Origin: JAAYZM01 sp964510785
GTDB lineage: Bacteria > Actinomycetota > Actinomycetes > Actinomycetales > Cellulomonadaceae
NCBI GenBank assembly: GCA_964510785.1
Contig: CAZECM010000019.1
Span: 1 to 48,013, forward strand
DNA: 48,013 nt
Reading direction: 5' to 3'
Both the position numbers and the translations under genes were made by a program. The first letter of the stretch is position 1. The number at the start of each line of letters is the position of its first letter. The notes under the pieces were generated by a model. It had not been told where the DNA came from. It searched no databases and saw nothing but the letters and a program-made list of their open reading frames with translations. Of the stretch, positions 46,269 through 48,013 are shown piece by piece.

Positions 46269-47273
46269 TCAGTACTTGCGGTCAGGCAGCGCCGCGATGG
46301 CCGCTTCCTGGTCGAACGCCTGGTCCTCGATGACGATGCGCTTCTCGATCGTGTCGCCGGCGACGACCTTCTTGATGATGTCGACGAGCGCGGGGCCGAA
46401 CAAGGGGTTGCACTCGACGATGAAGTTGATCTTGCCGTCGGCGAGGGCCTGCATGCCATCGCGCACGGCGTCGACCGTGACGATCTTGATGTCCTCGCCG
46501 GGCGTGAGACCCGCAGCCTCGATCGCCTCGATGGCACCAAGACCCATGTCGTCGTTGTGCGCGAACACCATGTCGATGTCCTGGTGGGCCGCCAGGAAGC
46601 CCTCCATGACCTGCTTGCCCTCGGTGCGCGTGAAGTTGCCCGTCTGGGACGCGATGATCGAGATGTTCGACTCACCGGCGATCGCCTCGGCGAAGCCCGC
46701 CATGCGGTCGTTGGCCGGGGCCGAGCCCGTGGTGCCCTGGAGCTCGACGATGTTGAGCTGCTCGCCGCCACCGAACTGCTCGGCGACCCACTGGCCCGCG
46801 AGCTCACCCTCGAGCACGAAGTCCGAGCCGATGAAGGTGACGAACAGGCTGTCGTCCGCGGAGTCGACCGAACGGTCCGTCAGGACGACGGGGATGCCGG
46901 CGGCCTTGGCCTCCTCGAGCACGGCGTCCCAGCCGGACTCGACGACGGGCGAGAACGCGATGACGTCGACTCCCTGCGCGATGTAGGAGCGGATCGCCTG
47001 GATCTGGTTCTCCTGCTTCTGCTGCGCGTCGGAGAACTTCAGGTCGAAGCCGGCCTCCTTGGTGAGCGAGGTCTGGATCGACTCGGTGTTGGCGGCACGC
47101 CAGCCGCTCTCGGCGCCGACCTGCGAGAAGCCGACCGTGATGAGGTCGCCGTCGCCACCGGCGGTGTTGGTCGCGTCACCGTCACCGGTGGACGTGCTGC
47201 ATGCTGCGATGGACAGGACCGAGGCCGCCGCGACTGCGACGAGCCCGGTACGCCCGAACTTCTTGCGGAACAT
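46269..47273 (-). CDS. ytfQ: Periplasmic-type sugar-binding lipoprotein, YtfQ type
   Basis: A 334-residue family-2 (ribose-binding-like) solute-binding lipoprotein. Signal with lipobox I22-A23-A24-C25 is followed by a Thr/Gly/Asp linker. The mature start ITVGFSQVGAESGWRAANTE, then DVIAFSPVVESGWDAVLEEA and AHNDDMGLGAIEAIEAAGL, matches YtfQ-type galactofuranose/arabinose binders. GGAGG lies six bases before the ATG at 47273. It follows araA on the same strand after 114 bases that contain a LacI-type operator, so it can be induced separately. Sugar specificity is inferred from araA. Confidence 0.94.
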   Translation of the reverse strand: MFRKKFGRTGLVAVAAASVLSIAACSTSTGDGDATNTAGGDGDLITVGFSQVGAESGWRAANTESIQTSLTKEAGFDLKFSDAQQKQENQIQAIRSYIAQGVDVIAFSPVVESGWDAVLEEAKAAGIPVVLTDRSVDSADDSLFVTFIGSDFVLEGELAGQWVAEQFGGGEQLNIVELQGTTGSAPANDRMAGFAEAIAGESNISIIASQTGNFTRTEGKQVMEGFLAAHQDIDMVFAHNDDMGLGAIEAIEAAGLTPGEDIKIVTVDAVRDGMQALADGKINFIVECNPLFGPALVDIIKKVVAGDTIEKRIVIEDQAFDQEAAIAALPDRKY

Positions 47274-47361
47274 GTGTCTCCTCCTTGAGTGTTCCTGGGC
47301 CCGCCGCCGGGTTGACGCACGGTGCTCCAGTCGGGAGCTGCCACTCCCCACTTCCCCTACC

Positions 47362-47377
47362 TTGTTAGCGTTAACAA
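47362..47377. promoter_or_regulatory. LacI-family operator upstream of ytfQ
   Basis: TTGTTA-GCGT-TAACAA has perfect 6-base arms and the central CG expected of LacI/GalR-family boxes. It stands out in GC-rich surroundings and lies about 90 bases upstream of the ytfQ ATG, just after the araA stop. The regulator, perhaps an AraR-like protein, is not in the window. No unambiguous -10/-35 is visible nearby. Confidence 0.65.
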
Positions 47378-47387
47378 CTCCCGGGCG

Positions 47388-48013
47388 TCACAGGCCCTGC
47401 GCGAGCCGGTAGTACGCCTGGTTCCAGCGGACCTCGCGAGCGAAGTCCCTGATCGTGGTCCCCTCGTCGATGACGAGGAGCTCGGTACGGGCGATCTCCG
47501 CGAAGTCCGTGAAGACCTCGACGTCGAGCGCCGTGCTCATCACCGTGTGGTGCGCTGCACCCGCGGTGAGCCATGCCTCCGCCGAGGTGGCGAAGTCGGG
47601 ACGCGGTTCCCACACCGCCCGCGCCACGGGCAGCCTCGGCAGCTCGTGGCCCGGGTCGACGACGTCGACCGCGTTGACGGTGAGGCGGAATCGGTCGCGC
47701 ATGTCGGACATCGCGACGACGACGGCGGTCCCCGGGTCCGTGTCGAACACGAGCCGGACCGGGTCCTCCTTGCCCCCGATACCCAGGGGGTGGACCTCGA
47801 GCCTGGGCCGCCCCGTGGTGAGGGACGGGCAGATCTCGAGCATGTGGGCGCCGAGGATCCGCTCCGCCCCGGGCGTCAGGTCGTACGTGTAGTCCTCCAT
47901 GAGGGAGGCGCCGCCGGGCAGCCCCTCGCCCATGACCTTCGCGGCGCGCACGAGCACCGCCGTCTTCCAGTCGCCCTCGGCGCCGAACCCGTAGCCCTTG
48001 GCCATGAGCCGCT
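47388..48013 (-). CDS. araA: L-arabinose isomerase, C-terminal part (runs off window)
   Basis: The last 207 residues of AraA, which converts L-arabinose to L-ribulose; the 5' part lies beyond base 48013. Visible signatures are RLMAKGYGFGAEGDWKTA at the window edge, SLMEDYTY with the catalytic Glu, GAHMLEICPSL and AAHHTVMS with metal-binding histidines. The reading frame is open to the edge, so it is partial only because of the window. Full-length AraA is about 500 residues. Its position upstream of ytfQ ties the importer to arabinose metabolism. Confidence 0.96.
   Translation of the reverse strand, partial: RLMAKGYGFGAEGDWKTAVLVRAAKVMGEGLPGGASLMEDYTYDLTPGAERILGAHMLEICPSLTTGRPRLEVHPLGIGGKEDPVRLVFDTDPGTAVVVAMSDMRDRFRLTVNAVDVVDPGHELPRLPVARAVWEPRPDFATSAEAWLTAGAAHHTVMSTALDVEVFTDFAEIARTELLVIDEGTTIRDFAREVRWNQAYYRLAQGL

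Overview
The window is very GC-rich, tightly packed actinobacterial chromosome. The menaquinone, NADH dehydrogenase and system-II cytochrome c genes, a 32-residue bS22 ribosomal protein, a CUT1 sugar transporter without its own ATPase, and many leaderless-type promoters all point to Actinomycetota. The most likely home is Micrococcales, near Cellulomonadaceae; that family placement is inference. I see no tRNA, rRNA, CRISPR array, insertion sequence, prophage or replication origin. Coding is nearly continuous and no gene-free stretch exceeds 300 bases.

Layout. 1-4024 (minus): menG, menJ, then the start of the nuo operon (nuoA, B, C and the first 85 codons of nuoD). 4025-4233: a divergent region filled by a large inverted repeat. 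4234-5508: menF. 5540-11978 (minus): a carbohydrate locus with solute-binding lipoprotein, two permeases, two Gfo/Idh/MocA oxidoreductases and a ROK repressor. 12251-17528: leucyl aminopeptidase, SLC13-type permease, DUF6325 and SHOCT proteins, HtrA-type protease. 17659-28755: menD, menC, menB, menE and menA, interleaved with an ankyrin-DUF6891 protein, a secreted metalloprotease plus lipoprotein pair, an ABC ATPase/membrane protein pair and a DUF3048 lipoprotein. 28752-33990: small membrane proteins and the cytochrome c maturation operon (phosphatase, tlpA, ccdA, resB, ccsB). 34038-36823: MarR, YceI, glutaredoxin, SerB-like HAD, bS22 and an excisionase-type DNA-binding protein. 36954-42438: AcuC-like deacetylase, TrkH/TrkA potassium uptake, ABC-2 exporter with a TetR regulator. 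42598-48013 (minus): yjfF, ytfT, ytfR, ytfQ and the 3' part of araA, an arabinose-type import and isomerisation locus.

Functional themes. Eight menaquinone genes take chorismate to a reduced menaquinone (MenF, D, C, E, B, A, G, J). They sit beside complex I, which reduces menaquinone, and the cytochrome c assembly genes needed by the downstream chain; only MenH and a DHNA-CoA thioesterase are not seen. Mycobacterium tuberculosis has a comparable clustering around Rv0500-Rv0561. Two sugar operons each carry a strong hairpin just after the binding-protein gene. At least fifteen genes start 6-8 nt downstream of a TANNNT-type -10 hexamer, so leaderless transcription appears common here.
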